Assembly (NCBI RefSeq): GCF_041821025.1
Contig: NZ_JBGUAY010000002.1
Span: 62,001 to 126,000, forward strand
From: Egicoccus sp. AB-alg6-2
Lineage (GTDB): Bacteria > Actinomycetota > Nitriliruptoria > Nitriliruptorales > Nitriliruptoraceae
Direction: 5' to 3'
Length of the DNA stretch: 64,000 nucleotides
Position 1 is the first letter of the stretch; every line of letters starts with the position of its first letter. The position numbers and the translations under genes were made by a program. The notes under the pieces were generated by a model. The model searched no databases. It worked only from the letters and a program-made list of their open reading frames with translations, and was not told the DNA's origin. Positions 34,135 through 42,519 of this stretch are shown here, piece by piece.

Positions 34135-34833
34135 ATGGACGACGACGAGCAACGGGACCTGTGGGAGGCGACCGCCGCGGCGGTGGCCCACGAACTCGCG
34201 ACGCCGCTTGCGGCGACCCAGGCCGCCATCCGTCTGCTCGCCGCCGCCGAGAGCGACGACGAGCGGGAGCAGCTGAGCGACGCCGCCCTGCGCAACCTGC
34301 AGCTGCTGGAACTGCAGGTGCGCCGGCTGCAGCAGTTGGACGCGGCCGCGCCGGCGCCGGCGGTGCAACCGGGCGTCGACCTGGCCGCCCTGGTGCGGGA
34401 GACCGTCGAGGACCTCGCGCTGACGACGCTCGGTGACCACCCCACCACGGTGGAGGCGCCCGGGCAGGTCGTGCTCGAGGCCGATCCGAACCAGCTGCGG
34501 CAGGTGCTGTTCAACCTGCTCTCCAACGCCGCCAAGTACTCGCCGGCCGGACGCGACATCGTGATCGACGTCGAGCCGGGCGCCGACGAGGTGATGCTGC
34601 GGGTACGCGACCGCGGGGAGGGCGTCGCCCCCGAGGACGCCGACCGGATCTTCGAGCGCTACGAGCGTGCCGCGACCGACCACCAGGGCGCCGGCCTGGG
34701 CCTGTACCTCTCGCGGCGGATCGCCCGCGCGCACGGTGGCGACCTGCACCTGGTGCCCGCCGAGGGCGAGGGCGCCGTCTTCGAGCTCGTGCTCCCGACC
34801 CGCCAGGGCGGCGGGGCGACACGCGGGGAGTGA
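34135..34833 (+). CDS. Soluble histidine kinase without a sensor domain
   Basis: This 232-aa protein consists only of a HisKA dimerisation domain with His19 (VAHELATPLAATQAA) and an ATPase domain (NLLSNAAKYSP, RDRGEGVAPEDADR, GAGLGLYLS). It has no membrane segment and no receiver gene beside it. It follows the phosphate two-component pair by 86 bp in the same direction and could feed phosphate into that regulator or into another orphan. Confidence 0.85.
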   Translation: MDDDEQRDLWEATAAAVAHELATPLAATQAAIRLLAAAESDDEREQLSDAALRNLQLLELQVRRLQQLDAAAPAPAVQPGVDLAALVRETVEDLALTTLGDHPTTVEAPGQVVLEADPNQLRQVLFNLLSNAAKYSPAGRDIVIDVEPGADEVMLRVRDRGEGVAPEDADRIFERYERAATDHQGAGLGLYLSRRIARAHGGDLHLVPAEGEGAVFELVLPTRQGGGATRGE

Positions 34834-34851
34834 CCGACGCGGGCCCGCCAC

Positions 34852-34857
34852 TAGCCT
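34852..34857 (+). promoter_or_regulatory. -10 hexamer TAGCCT of a likely leaderless nth transcript
   Basis: TAGCCT ends seven bases before the nth ATG with no ribosome-binding site in between, so the message probably starts at the ATG itself. Confidence 0.5.
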
Positions 34858-34864
34858 GCCGGCC

Positions 34865-35545
34865 ATGAACCCTCCAGACCTCACACGCGAGCGGGGCAAG
34901 ACGCTGCGTGCTCCCGCGATCCTCGACGCGCTCTCGCACGAGCTGCCCGATGCCACGATCGCCCTGGAGTTCTCGAATCGGTGGGAACTGCTGGTCGCGA
35001 CCATGCTGTCGGCCCAGTCGACCGACGTGAAGGTCAACGAGGTCACCCGCGTGCTGTTCCGCGAGCTCCCCGGTCCCGAGGCGTTCGCCGAGGCGCCGCT
35101 GGAGCGCATCGAGCAGCTGATCGGCGCCCTCGGGCTGTTCCGCCAGAAGGCGAAGAACGTCCAGGCCACCGCCCGGCTGCTGCTCGAGCACCACGGTGGC
35201 GAGGTGCCGGACACCATGGAGGAGCTGCTGGCGCTGCCGGGTGTCGCGCGCAAAACGGCCAACGTCGTGCTGTCGAACGGGTTCGGTGTCCACGTCGGTG
35301 TGGTCGTCGACACCCACGTCGCGAGGCTCGCCAGGCGCCTGCGGTTCACCCGCGAGGAGGACCCGAAGAAGATCGAGCGCGACCTGATGCGGTTGTTCCC
35401 GCAGCAGCGGTGGCTGGACGTCTCGGACCTGCTCATCCACCACGGTCGCCGGACCTGCCATGCCCGGCGTCCCCGCTGCGAGGACTGCGTGATCGAGCCG
35501 CTGTGTCCGTCGTCGCAGGAGGCGGGGCTCAGCGACAAGCGGTAG
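34865..35545 (+). CDS. nth: Endonuclease III
   Basis: This 226-aa DNA glycosylase/AP lyase removes oxidised pyrimidines. The helix-hairpin-helix LPGVARKTANVV supplies catalytic Lys130, and VDTHVARL supplies Asp149. The [4Fe-4S] ligands Cys198, Cys205, Cys208 and Cys214 have the normal 6-2-5 spacing. The start is probably leaderless. It is convergent with the TrkH-linked gene, with two bases between the stops. Confidence 0.96.
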   Translation: MNPPDLTRERGKTLRAPAILDALSHELPDATIALEFSNRWELLVATMLSAQSTDVKVNEVTRVLFRELPGPEAFAEAPLERIEQLIGALGLFRQKAKNVQATARLLLEHHGGEVPDTMEELLALPGVARKTANVVLSNGFGVHVGVVVDTHVARLARRLRFTREEDPKKIERDLMRLFPQQRWLDVSDLLIHHGRRTCHARRPRCEDCVIEPLCPSSQEAGLSDKR

Positions 35546-35547
35546 CG

Positions 35548-36273
35548 CTAGCGGCGACGCACCCGGCGTGACCAGATGACGCTCGCGACGGCGATCAACG
35601 CCAGCATGCTGGCGACGACGGCCTGCACCGCGTGGAAGGGCTCGACGACCTCGACGGTCGGCGACACGATCTCGAGGTGATCGGCGCGCAGGGTGATGCC
35701 CCCGCCGTCCTGCGGGTCCGCCCGGTGCAGTACCCCCTCGAGCTGGAGGATGTCGCCGCGGCGCCCCGGTCGACCCACGCCCTCGATCTGCTCGTGCAGC
35801 CCGTCGGGCAGCCACACCGACAGGCCGGTGTTGAACCCACGCAGCTCGCGGTGCCCGCCCAGCGGGCCGACCTCGAGCGCGTAGTCGTCGTCGTTGACCT
35901 GCAGCCACGCGCCACCCTCGCGCGGCAGGACCTCGCCGATCGCCTCGCCGACGAACACGACCCGAAGGCCGTCGAAGGCGCTCGGACAGGCATACACGTG
36001 CCCCGAGGTGATGCGGCGGCCGCCGACGAGCGTCTCGCCCATCGCCTGCAGGAAGTGCTCGTCGGCGCCCCGCCGACAGATGCCCGGGTCCTCCTCGATG
36101 CCGATCGGCGGCAGGTTCTCGACCAGGAACGGGGTGGTGTCGAGCAACGGCTTGGTACGCAACAGCAGCTCGGCACCCCCGAGCAACGTTGCGACGGCGA
36201 CCACGGCGGCGACCAGCAGCCGGCGCGTCGGTCGACGGCGGTGGCGGCGGGGGTTGGACACGGCGCTGCTCAT
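35548..36273 (-). CDS. TrkH-linked two-span membrane protein with extracytoplasmic OB-like domain (copy 1)
   Basis: This 241-aa protein has an Arg-rich N-terminus, a membrane span at about residues 19-38, an external domain of about 170 aa and a second span at about 215-234. The external part has short beta-strand-like segments (RVVFVGEAIGEVL, GAWLQVNDDDYALEVGP, RRGDILQLEGVLHRADPQD) that read like an OB fold, plus Cys66 and Cys96, which could form a disulfide. A paralogue at 43439-44173 keeps these segments and both cysteines. Its ATG overlaps the trkH stop. I do not recognise a named family; a role as a TrkH accessory subunit or sensor is inferred from context. Confidence 0.85.
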   Translation of the reverse strand: MSSAVSNPRRHRRRPTRRLLVAAVVAVATLLGGAELLLRTKPLLDTTPFLVENLPPIGIEEDPGICRRGADEHFLQAMGETLVGGRRITSGHVYACPSAFDGLRVVFVGEAIGEVLPREGGAWLQVNDDDYALEVGPLGGHRELRGFNTGLSVWLPDGLHEQIEGVGRPGRRGDILQLEGVLHRADPQDGGGITLRADHLEIVSPTVEVVEPFHAVQAVVASMLALIAVASVIWSRRVRRR

Positions 36274-37784
36274 CGGGACGCCCGTCCGCGGGCGAGCGAG
36301 ATCAGGTACCCGATCAGCGCGAACACGGCCACGAACTCCAGGCGGCCGAGCCACATCTGGACCAGGTAGACCGCCATGAGGCCACGCGGCATGTCCGGCT
36401 CGGTCACGCCGATCGACAGGCCCATGTTCGCCGCCGCGGAGACCGACTCGAACAGGGTCTGGGTGATGTCGTAGCCGCCGTAGGCGAGCCCCACCATCGC
36501 CCCGAGCAGGTACGTGACGACGAACAGCAGCAGCACCGTCGTCGCGGCCCGTGCCATGTCGTCGCGCAGGATCGTGCGGCGGCCGGCGTTGTAGGTCGTC
36601 ACCACCACCGCCGACTCCGGGTTGAGCAGCTTGCGGACGTCGTGGACCAGGGTCTTGGCGGCGATGCCGACGCGGATCGCCTTGATCCCGCCCGCGGTCG
36701 ACGATGCCATCCCGCCCAGCGCCATGGTCGCCACGATCGCCGCGGGCGCCATCACCCCCCAGTCGGTCAGATAGGTGTCCCCGACATTGACCTGGAATCC
36801 GGCGCTCGAGACCGCCGAGATCATCGTGAAGAACCCCTTGCGGATGAGCGCCGGCAGGGTGTCATAGGTGCCCGACCGCACGAGACCGAAACAGATCACC
36901 GCGAACAGCACGCTCGACGACAGCGCGAGCGTGCGCGTCTCGATGTGCCGCAGCACCTGCCGTGGGTCCCCGTGCCACATCTGGAAGTGGAGCCCGAACG
37001 AGATCGCCCCGGCCAGCATCAGCACCAGCAGGACCGCCTCGACGGCGAACGAGTGGTAGTAGATGACCGAGGCCTGCATCGGCGAGAAGCCGCCCGTGTC
37101 GAACGCGGCCAGGAACAGGTTGACGCCGTGGTAGAGGGCCCGGGCGGGAGTGAAGCCGGCGACCAGCAGGGTCACCGTCACCGCAAAGGTCCCGACCACC
37201 AGGTAGGTGGCGGCGACCTTGTAGATGAAGCGTGACGTGCGGATGAAGTTGGGCAGGATCCGCTCGTCCCGGGCCTCCGCGAGATACAGGGTCCCGATCC
37301 GCCCGCCGCCGGCGGCGAACAGCGACAGCACGACGATGATGATCCCCTGGCCGCCGGCGAAGTGCGTCAGATGGCGGTACAGGTCCATCGAGTAGGTGGT
37401 GTGGTCGAGGTCGCTGATGACCGACAGCCCCGTGGTGGTCAGGCCCGACATCGCCTCGAACACCGCCGAGAGCAGATCGGCGTAGTGCCCGGACAGATAC
37501 ATCGGAACGGCGGCGAAGATGGCGCCGATCAACCACGCCAGAGCGACCGTGACCATGCCATGGGCCCAGGTCAGCGGCTGGCGGGTGGCCAACCGGGCCT
37601 CGGCGACGGAGCCGGCGATGGCGGTCAGCGCCGCGCCGATCACCAGTGCGGACAGCGTGTTCCACTCGCCGAGCACGAGCGCCACGACGGCCGGGACGAG
37701 CATCAGCAGCGAGAGGCCGAGCAGGACCTTGCCGAGGTAGAAGCCGATGAGGCGCAGGTCGTCGGCGCCCGGACGCAGCAGCAC
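36270..37784 (-). CDS. trkH: Trk/Ktr-type potassium channel subunit TrkH (copy 1)
   Basis: This 504-aa membrane protein imports potassium. Four selectivity-loop regions are visible: SGLTTTGLSV, AAFDTGGFSP, SAVSSAGFQV and SAAANMGLSIG. It is the fourth gene of a tight leftward unit trkA-trkA-small protein-trkH-OB protein, joined by GTGA and ATGA overlaps or gaps of three bases. The GTG start follows the stop of the 44-aa gene by three bases. The two TrkA proteins should gate it from the cytoplasm. Confidence 0.94.
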   Translation of the reverse strand: MLLRPGADDLRLIGFYLGKVLLGLSLLMLVPAVVALVLGEWNTLSALVIGAALTAIAGSVAEARLATRQPLTWAHGMVTVALAWLIGAIFAAVPMYLSGHYADLLSAVFEAMSGLTTTGLSVISDLDHTTYSMDLYRHLTHFAGGQGIIIVVLSLFAAGGGRIGTLYLAEARDERILPNFIRTSRFIYKVAATYLVVGTFAVTVTLLVAGFTPARALYHGVNLFLAAFDTGGFSPMQASVIYYHSFAVEAVLLVLMLAGAISFGLHFQMWHGDPRQVLRHIETRTLALSSSVLFAVICFGLVRSGTYDTLPALIRKGFFTMISAVSSAGFQVNVGDTYLTDWGVMAPAAIVATMALGGMASSTAGGIKAIRVGIAAKTLVHDVRKLLNPESAVVVTTYNAGRRTILRDDMARAATTVLLLFVVTYLLGAMVGLAYGGYDITQTLFESVSAAANMGLSIGVTEPDMPRGLMAVYLVQMWLGRLEFVAVFALIGYLISLARGRASR

Positions 37785-37787
37785 GGC

Positions 37788-37922
37788 TCAGCCGACCAAC
37801 GCGAGCATGACCAGCGCGATCAGGCATGCGGCGGCGAGCGCGCTCAGCGCCATCAGGGCCAGCACGCCGATCCCGCGAGCCGCGGCACGCCCGGTCGGTT
37901 CGGGAGCGCGGTCCTGCCTCAC
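37788..37922 (-). CDS. 44-aa single-span membrane protein upstream of trkH (copy 1)
   Basis: This short gene encodes a polar, Arg-containing N-terminus of about 17 residues and one hydrophobic span (GVLALMALSALAAACLIAL). Its GTG start overlaps the trkA stop (GTGA), and its stop is three bases before trkH, so the spacing supports translation. A gene of nearly equal size and layout precedes the second trkH at 45694-45831. It may be a small TrkH-binding subunit, comparable in kind to KdpF, but that is inference. Confidence 0.7.
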   Translation of the reverse strand: MRQDRAPEPTGRAAARGIGVLALMALSALAAACLIALVMLALVG

Positions 37923-38581
37923 CTGCGGCCCAGCAGCGTGTGGGTCAGACGTTCCTCGAGTTCGGGGCTGGTCAGCACGACCACCTCGTCGCCCGGCAGC
38001 AGCTGGGCGCCGCCTCGGGGGATCACGGTCTCGCTGCCCCGGAAGATGGCGACCAGGACCGCCTCATGGGGCAGGTCGAGGTCCTCGATGGCGCGCGGGC
38101 CCGGTGCCCGTGGTCCGTCGGGGATGCGCAACTCGACCAGGCTCACGCGGCCGCCCTTCAGGCTGGTGAGGTGGATCAGTTCGCCGATGGAGAACTCGTT
38201 CTCCAGCAGCTCCGAGATCAGCCGCGTCGAGGACACCGGCTCGATCCCGAGCCGCTCGAAGATCTCGACGTTCTTGGGGGTGTTGACCCGGCTGATGGCG
38301 CGCTTGACGCCGAACTCGATCTTGGCGAGCTGACACGCCACGAGGTTGTCGTCGTCCTCGTGGGTGGTCGCGACGAACACGTCCGCGCGGTCGGTGTGCG
38401 CCTGCTCGAGGTAGCGGACGTCGCAGGCGTCGCCCTCGATGACGAGCACGTTGGTCTCGGCGACCAACTGCTCACAGCGGGATCCGATGCGTTCGACGAC
38501 GGTGACCTCGTGCCCCTTGTCGATCATGTCCTTGGCGATGTAGCGGCCGATCTTGCCGCCGCCGGCGATCACGACGTACAC
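37919..38581 (-). CDS. trkA: TrkA-family potassium regulatory protein (first of pair)
   Basis: This 220-aa cytoplasmic protein has an N-terminal RCK/TrkA-N domain with the nucleotide-binding motif VIAGGGKIGRYIA and a C-terminal TrkA-C domain (GAQLLPGDEVVVLTSPE). Such subunits form gating rings under TrkH and respond to NAD(H) or nucleotides. It is three bases downstream of the second trkA gene and overlaps the 44-aa gene. The paired layout resembles mycobacterial ceoB-ceoC. Confidence 0.93.
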   Translation of the reverse strand: MYVVIAGGGKIGRYIAKDMIDKGHEVTVVERIGSRCEQLVAETNVLVIEGDACDVRYLEQAHTDRADVFVATTHEDDDNLVACQLAKIEFGVKRAISRVNTPKNVEIFERLGIEPVSSTRLISELLENEFSIGELIHLTSLKGGRVSLVELRIPDGPRAPGPRAIEDLDLPHEAVLVAIFRGSETVIPRGGAQLLPGDEVVVLTSPELEERLTHTLLGRR

Positions 38582-38584
38582 GAG

Positions 38585-39271
38585 CTACTCCTGACCCATG
38601 TGGATGCGCTCGCGGTCGAACGGATCGCGGACGAGTTCCTGGATGCGGCGGTGTGCCGCGGGCTTCATCGCCGCGGTCAGCACGTCGTCGCGTTCCAGTC
38701 GGTCGGTCCGGTCGGGGATGAAGACGCGCGTGCCGCGACGAACGGCGGCGACCCGCAGCTGGCCGTCGACCTCGAACTCCTCGACGGTCATGCCGTGACC
38801 ACGCGTGTCCACCTCGAGGTCGACGATCGAGACCTCGGTGTCCGTGAAGGCCACGTGCAGCGGGTAGCTCTCGTCGCGGAACTCGTTGAGGAACAGCTTC
38901 GCGATCAGGCCGGTGCCCGACACGTACCGCACGCCGAGCTTGCGGTAGACGTCCTCGCGCTCGGGGTTGAACAGCCGCGCGATCGTGCGGGGGACGTCGT
39001 ACAGATGGGTCGCGATCTCGACCGCCATGAGGTTGGCGTTGTCGAAGCGGGTGACCGCGATCAGTCCGTCGGCGCGGTGGACACCGGCCTGTTCGAGCAC
39101 GTCGCGGTCGGTGCAGTCGCCGACCACGGTCTCGCCGTTGAACGCCGAACCGAGCCGGTCGAACGCCAGCGGGTCGACGTCGCAGACGACGACGTCGGTG
39201 TCGGCGTCCTCGGACAGGCGGTCGGCGATCTCCGCCCCGAGACGGCCACAACCACCGATGATGATGTGCAC
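38585..39271 (-). CDS. trkA: TrkA-family potassium regulatory protein (second of pair)
   Basis: This 228-aa RCK protein begins with HIIIGGCGRLGAEIADRL, a variant dinucleotide-binding motif, and ends with a TrkA-C domain. The GTG at 39271 is chosen because it starts the Rossmann fold; upstream sequence in the same frame belongs to the promoter region. It is the first gene of the five-gene potassium unit and is divergent from ispH. It probably forms a mixed ring with the adjacent TrkA. Confidence 0.92.
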   Translation of the reverse strand: MHIIIGGCGRLGAEIADRLSEDADTDVVVCDVDPLAFDRLGSAFNGETVVGDCTDRDVLEQAGVHRADGLIAVTRFDNANLMAVEIATHLYDVPRTIARLFNPEREDVYRKLGVRYVSGTGLIAKLFLNEFRDESYPLHVAFTDTEVSIVDLEVDTRGHGMTVEEFEVDGQLRVAAVRRGTRVFIPDRTDRLERDDVLTAAMKPAAHRRIQELVRDPFDRERIHMGQE

Positions 39272-39362
39272 GACGGGTTCTTCCCACGACGACCAAGCCG
39301 TCCGACCTGGCCAACGCGACAGTATGCCAAGGCCGGGCACGGGCGCGGTAGGCAGCCGTCGG

Positions 39363-39368
39363 TACGCT
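39363..39368 (+). promoter_or_regulatory. -10 hexamer TACGCT of a likely leaderless ispH transcript
   Basis: TACGCT ends six bases before the ispH ATG and no Shine-Dalgarno sequence lies between them. Confidence 0.45.
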
Positions 39369-39374
39369 CGTGGC

Positions 39375-40385
39375 ATGCCTCCTACCACGCTCCTGCTCGC
39401 GGCGCCGCGCGGATTCTGCGCGGGCGTCGACCGTGCCGTCCTGATCGTCGAGAAGGCGCTCGAGTCGTACGGCGCGCCCGTCTACGTCCGCCACGAGATC
39501 GTCCACAACACCCACGTGGTCGAGTCGTTGCGCCGCGAGGGCGCCGTCTTCGTCGAGGACGAGACCGTGGTGCCCGAGGGTGCGGTCGTGGTGTTCTCGG
39601 CGCACGGCTCGCCGCCCGAGGCGTTCGCCAACTCGAAGCGGCTCGGCCACAGCCTGATCGACGCGACGTGCCCGTTGGTGACGAAGGTCCACAACGAGGC
39701 CCGCCGCTTCGCCGAGGCCGACATGGACATCGTGCTGATCGGTCACGAGGGCCACCAGGAGGTCATCGGCACGATGGGGCAGGCGCCGCGTTCCATCCGC
39801 CTGGTCGAGACGCCCGACGACGTCGACGCGCTCGAGTACGACCACGACGCGAACATCGCCTACATCACCCAGACCACGCTGTCGATGGACGAGACCAGCG
39901 CCGTGGTCGGCCGGCTGCGGGAGCGCTTCCCGATGCTGCACCAGCCGAAGAAGGACGACATCTGCTACGCGACCCAGAACCGCCAGGACGCGGTGAAGGA
40001 CCTCGCGGGCGCGTGTGACGTCATCCTCGTGGTCGGCTCGCAGACCTCGTCCAACAGCAAGCGGCTCGTCGAGGTGTCGCGCGACCGGGGCACCCCGGCA
40101 CACCTGATCGACTCGGCCGCCGACATCGACGAGGCCTGGGTCCGCGACGCCACCACGGTCGGGCTGACCTCGGGCGCCTCCGCGCCCGAGGTGCTGGTCG
40201 AGGGGGTCATCGACTGGTTCCGTGACCGCGGGCTGCAGAAGGTGCGCACGGTCACGACCGTCGAGGAGGACGTCGAGTTCGCGATGCCGTCGGTGCTCAC
40301 GCGCCGGCTTCAGGGCAGCGGCGCCTCGTCGACCGACGGGTCGGGTTCGTCGGCGCCGTCCGCGTCGGCGCGCGCCCGGACGTAG
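39375..40385 (+). CDS. ispH: 4-hydroxy-3-methylbut-2-enyl diphosphate reductase
   Basis: This 336-aa iron-sulfur enzyme makes IPP and DMAPP in the last step of the MEP pathway. Cluster cysteines are visible at Cys15 (PRGFCAGVDRAV), Cys99 (DATCPLV) and later in the protein, and the active-site region GLTSGASAPEVLVE is present. The last 25 residues are a Ser/Ala-rich tail that overlaps the 3' end of the convergent RNase D gene by 76 bp, which explains its odd composition. It supplies substrate for the uppS product. Confidence 0.95.
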   Translation: MPPTTLLLAAPRGFCAGVDRAVLIVEKALESYGAPVYVRHEIVHNTHVVESLRREGAVFVEDETVVPEGAVVVFSAHGSPPEAFANSKRLGHSLIDATCPLVTKVHNEARRFAEADMDIVLIGHEGHQEVIGTMGQAPRSIRLVETPDDVDALEYDHDANIAYITQTTLSMDETSAVVGRLRERFPMLHQPKKDDICYATQNRQDAVKDLAGACDVILVVGSQTSSNSKRLVEVSRDRGTPAHLIDSAADIDEAWVRDATTVGLTSGASAPEVLVEGVIDWFRDRGLQKVRTVTTVEEDVEFAMPSVLTRRLQGSGASSTDGSGSSAPSASARART

Positions 40386-41512
40386 GCGTCCCACAGCGAC
40401 GGGGCGAGCACCTCGGTCTGCCACGGTCGCAACTCGACGAGCGCGCACAATTCGGCGGCATCCTGCGGCTGCCCGGTGATCGCCCGCCACAGCGGCTTGG
40501 ACGGACACAGCACGCCGGCGTCGACGCCGAGCTCGTCGGCCACCTCGGTGCGGGCGCGACGCAGCGCGTCGAAGACGCGGCGATCGCCGTCGGACCAGCG
40601 GTGCCCGGACGTCTCGCGCGGTTCGGGAGCGGCCTCGAGCCCCCGCTCGACGGCCGCGAAGAGGTCCGCGGCGTGGCGGCGCAGCAGGTTGCGCCGGCGC
40701 TGGCTGCGCCGGACCAGCTGGGGGACCGTGCGCGGTGGCTCGGTGGCGATCGAACGCAGCACGTCGTCGTGCAGCAGCCGGTTCGGAGCGATGTCGTGTT
40801 CCTGGGCCAGCCGCTCGCGCTCCTCCCAGACGGCGCGCAGCACGGCGCGCTGCTCCGGTGCGAGGCGCCCGCTGCCCTTGACCCGGGTCCAGTCGCGCGT
40901 CGACTCCCCGGCCCGGGCCACGGTGGCGGTCAGCTCCTGCTCGTACCAGTGGCGTCGTCCCGCGGCGTCGAGCCGGTCGGCCATCTCCCGCCACAGGGCC
41001 GGGAGATGGACCACGTCGCCGGCCGCGTAGGCGGCCATGCCGTCGGAGAGCGGCCGCTCCTCCCAGTCCGCGCGCTGGTAGGCCTCCTTGTCGGCGGTCA
41101 GCTGGACCCCGAGCACCTCGTCGAGCAGTGATCCCAGCCCGGTCGGCAGACCCAGGACCGCCGCCGCCACGGCGGTGTCGGCGACCCGGTCGGGGACCAC
41201 GCCCTTCGCGGCGAGCGGTTCGAGGTCGTTCTCGATCGCGTGCAGCACCGCGACGCGGTCGGGACCGAGGAAGGCGTCGAGGTCGGGCATGGCCGGCAGC
41301 GTGACGCCGTCGAGCAGCAGGCAGTGCCCGGCGACGCCGACCTGGACCAGGGCCGCCCGGCGGAAGTAGCTGTCGGCGTCGGCACGTTCGACGTCGACAC
41401 CGACCACGTCCGCTGCCACGGCCCGCAGCCCGTCGGCGACCTCCTCGTCGCGGTCCACGAAGCGCACGCTGAAGGCGTCCAGCGCCGCTGGCGGCTCGGT
41501 GACGCGGCTCAT
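40310..41512 (-). CDS. rnd: Ribonuclease D-type 3'-5' exonuclease
   Basis: This 400-aa nuclease has the DEDD exonuclease motifs VGVDVERADADSY, HAIENDLEPLAAKG and the third motif MAAYAAGDVVHL, followed by an HRDC domain (SDGDRRVFDALRRARTEVA). It trims the 3' ends of structured RNAs such as tRNA. The ATG at 41512 is chosen because an open upstream extension is not family-like. Its end overlaps ispH in antisense by 76 bp. Confidence 0.9.
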   Translation of the reverse strand: MSRVTEPPAALDAFSVRFVDRDEEVADGLRAVAADVVGVDVERADADSYFRRAALVQVGVAGHCLLLDGVTLPAMPDLDAFLGPDRVAVLHAIENDLEPLAAKGVVPDRVADTAVAAAVLGLPTGLGSLLDEVLGVQLTADKEAYQRADWEERPLSDGMAAYAAGDVVHLPALWREMADRLDAAGRRHWYEQELTATVARAGESTRDWTRVKGSGRLAPEQRAVLRAVWEERERLAQEHDIAPNRLLHDDVLRSIATEPPRTVPQLVRRSQRRRNLLRRHAADLFAAVERGLEAAPEPRETSGHRWSDGDRRVFDALRRARTEVADELGVDAGVLCPSKPLWRAITGQPQDAAELCALVELRPWQTEVLAPSLWDAYVRARADADGADEPDPSVDEAPLP

Positions 41513-41604
41513 GTGGCCTCGGAGGACGACGGCCGGCAACCCTACCTCGCGTGGTCGCCGTACCCCGATGTGGCACCATGCCCCGATCACGCGAGGAGCT
41601 GGCG

Positions 41605-42480
41605 TTGACGGTCCCGACGCTGTTGTGCGTCCACCCCCATCCCGACGACGAATCGATCGCCTGTGGCGGGCTCTTGGCCCGCAGCGCGGCCGAGGGCCGG
41701 CGGGTCTTCGTCGTCACGTGCACCGGCGGCGAGGAGGGCGAGAACCTCGCCGGTATCGACCTCGGCGACGAGGACCTGGTCTCGCACCGCCGGCGGGAAC
41801 TCGCCGACGCACTCGCGGCCCTCGGCGTCACCGAACACGCCTACCTCGGCTACCGCGACAGCGGGATGGCCGGCAGCGAGGCCAACGGCCACCCCGACAG
41901 CTTCCACCGCGCGGACCTCGACGAGGCGGCCCGCCGACTGGCCGCGATCCTGCGCCGGGTGCGACCGCACGTCGTGGTCTCCGACGACGAGCGTGGCACC
42001 TACGGCCACCCCGACCACGTGAAGGCCCACACCGTCACCGTACGGGCCGTCGAACTCGCGGCGGACCACGGTGCCGACGTGCCAGGCGAACCGTGGCAGG
42101 TGGCCAAGCGCTACGTGCACGCCATCGGCCGCAGCCGACTGTGGCAGCTGCACCGGGCCCTGGTCGCCGCGGACCTCGTCTCGCCGTTCGGTGCGGCGGA
42201 CACGCTGATGGAGGACCTGCCGTTCGGCGTCGACGACGAGGTCATCACCGCCGAGATCGACGTCGAGGAGTGGATGCCGCGCAAGCGTTCGGCGATGGCG
42301 GCCCACCGCAGCCAGATCGCCGACGACAGCTTCTTCCTGAACCTGCCCGACGGTCTGATGCGGCAGACACAGGCGATCGAGCAGTTCGTCCTCGAGCAGG
42401 GCCCGCCGAGCCCCGAGGTGCCCGAGACCGACCTGTTCGCCGGCATCGCGAGCAACGATGGGACGGTCGTCGCTGGGTAG
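41605..42480 (+). CDS. PIG-L deacetylase, mycothiol-type (MshB/Mca-like)
   Basis: This 291-aa zinc amidase has the metal motif HPHPDDES, a conserved LGYRDSGM and the second metal region GTYGHPDHVKAH. In actinobacteria MshB deacetylates GlcNAc-inositol during mycothiol synthesis and Mca cleaves mycothiol conjugates; the two cannot be told apart here with certainty. The TTG at 41605 is chosen because a GAGGAG site is six bases upstream and the fold starts at once; an ATG at 41578 has no such site. Mycothiol could serve the ArsC reductases in this window. Confidence 0.82.
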   Translation: MTVPTLLCVHPHPDDESIACGGLLARSAAEGRRVFVVTCTGGEEGENLAGIDLGDEDLVSHRRRELADALAALGVTEHAYLGYRDSGMAGSEANGHPDSFHRADLDEAARRLAAILRRVRPHVVVSDDERGTYGHPDHVKAHTVTVRAVELAADHGADVPGEPWQVAKRYVHAIGRSRLWQLHRALVAADLVSPFGAADTLMEDLPFGVDDEVITAEIDVEEWMPRKRSAMAAHRSQIADDSFFLNLPDGLMRQTQAIEQFVLEQGPPSPEVPETDLFAGIASNDGTVVAG

Positions 42481-42519
42481 GGTGGCGGGTCAGCATCCCG
42501 AGCACAGGACGACACCCGC

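Noticed and set aside
38472-41831. 1119-codon leftward frame over trkA, ispH and RNase D
   Set aside because: It crosses several recognisable genes on both strands, and its translation is Arg/Gly-rich noise.
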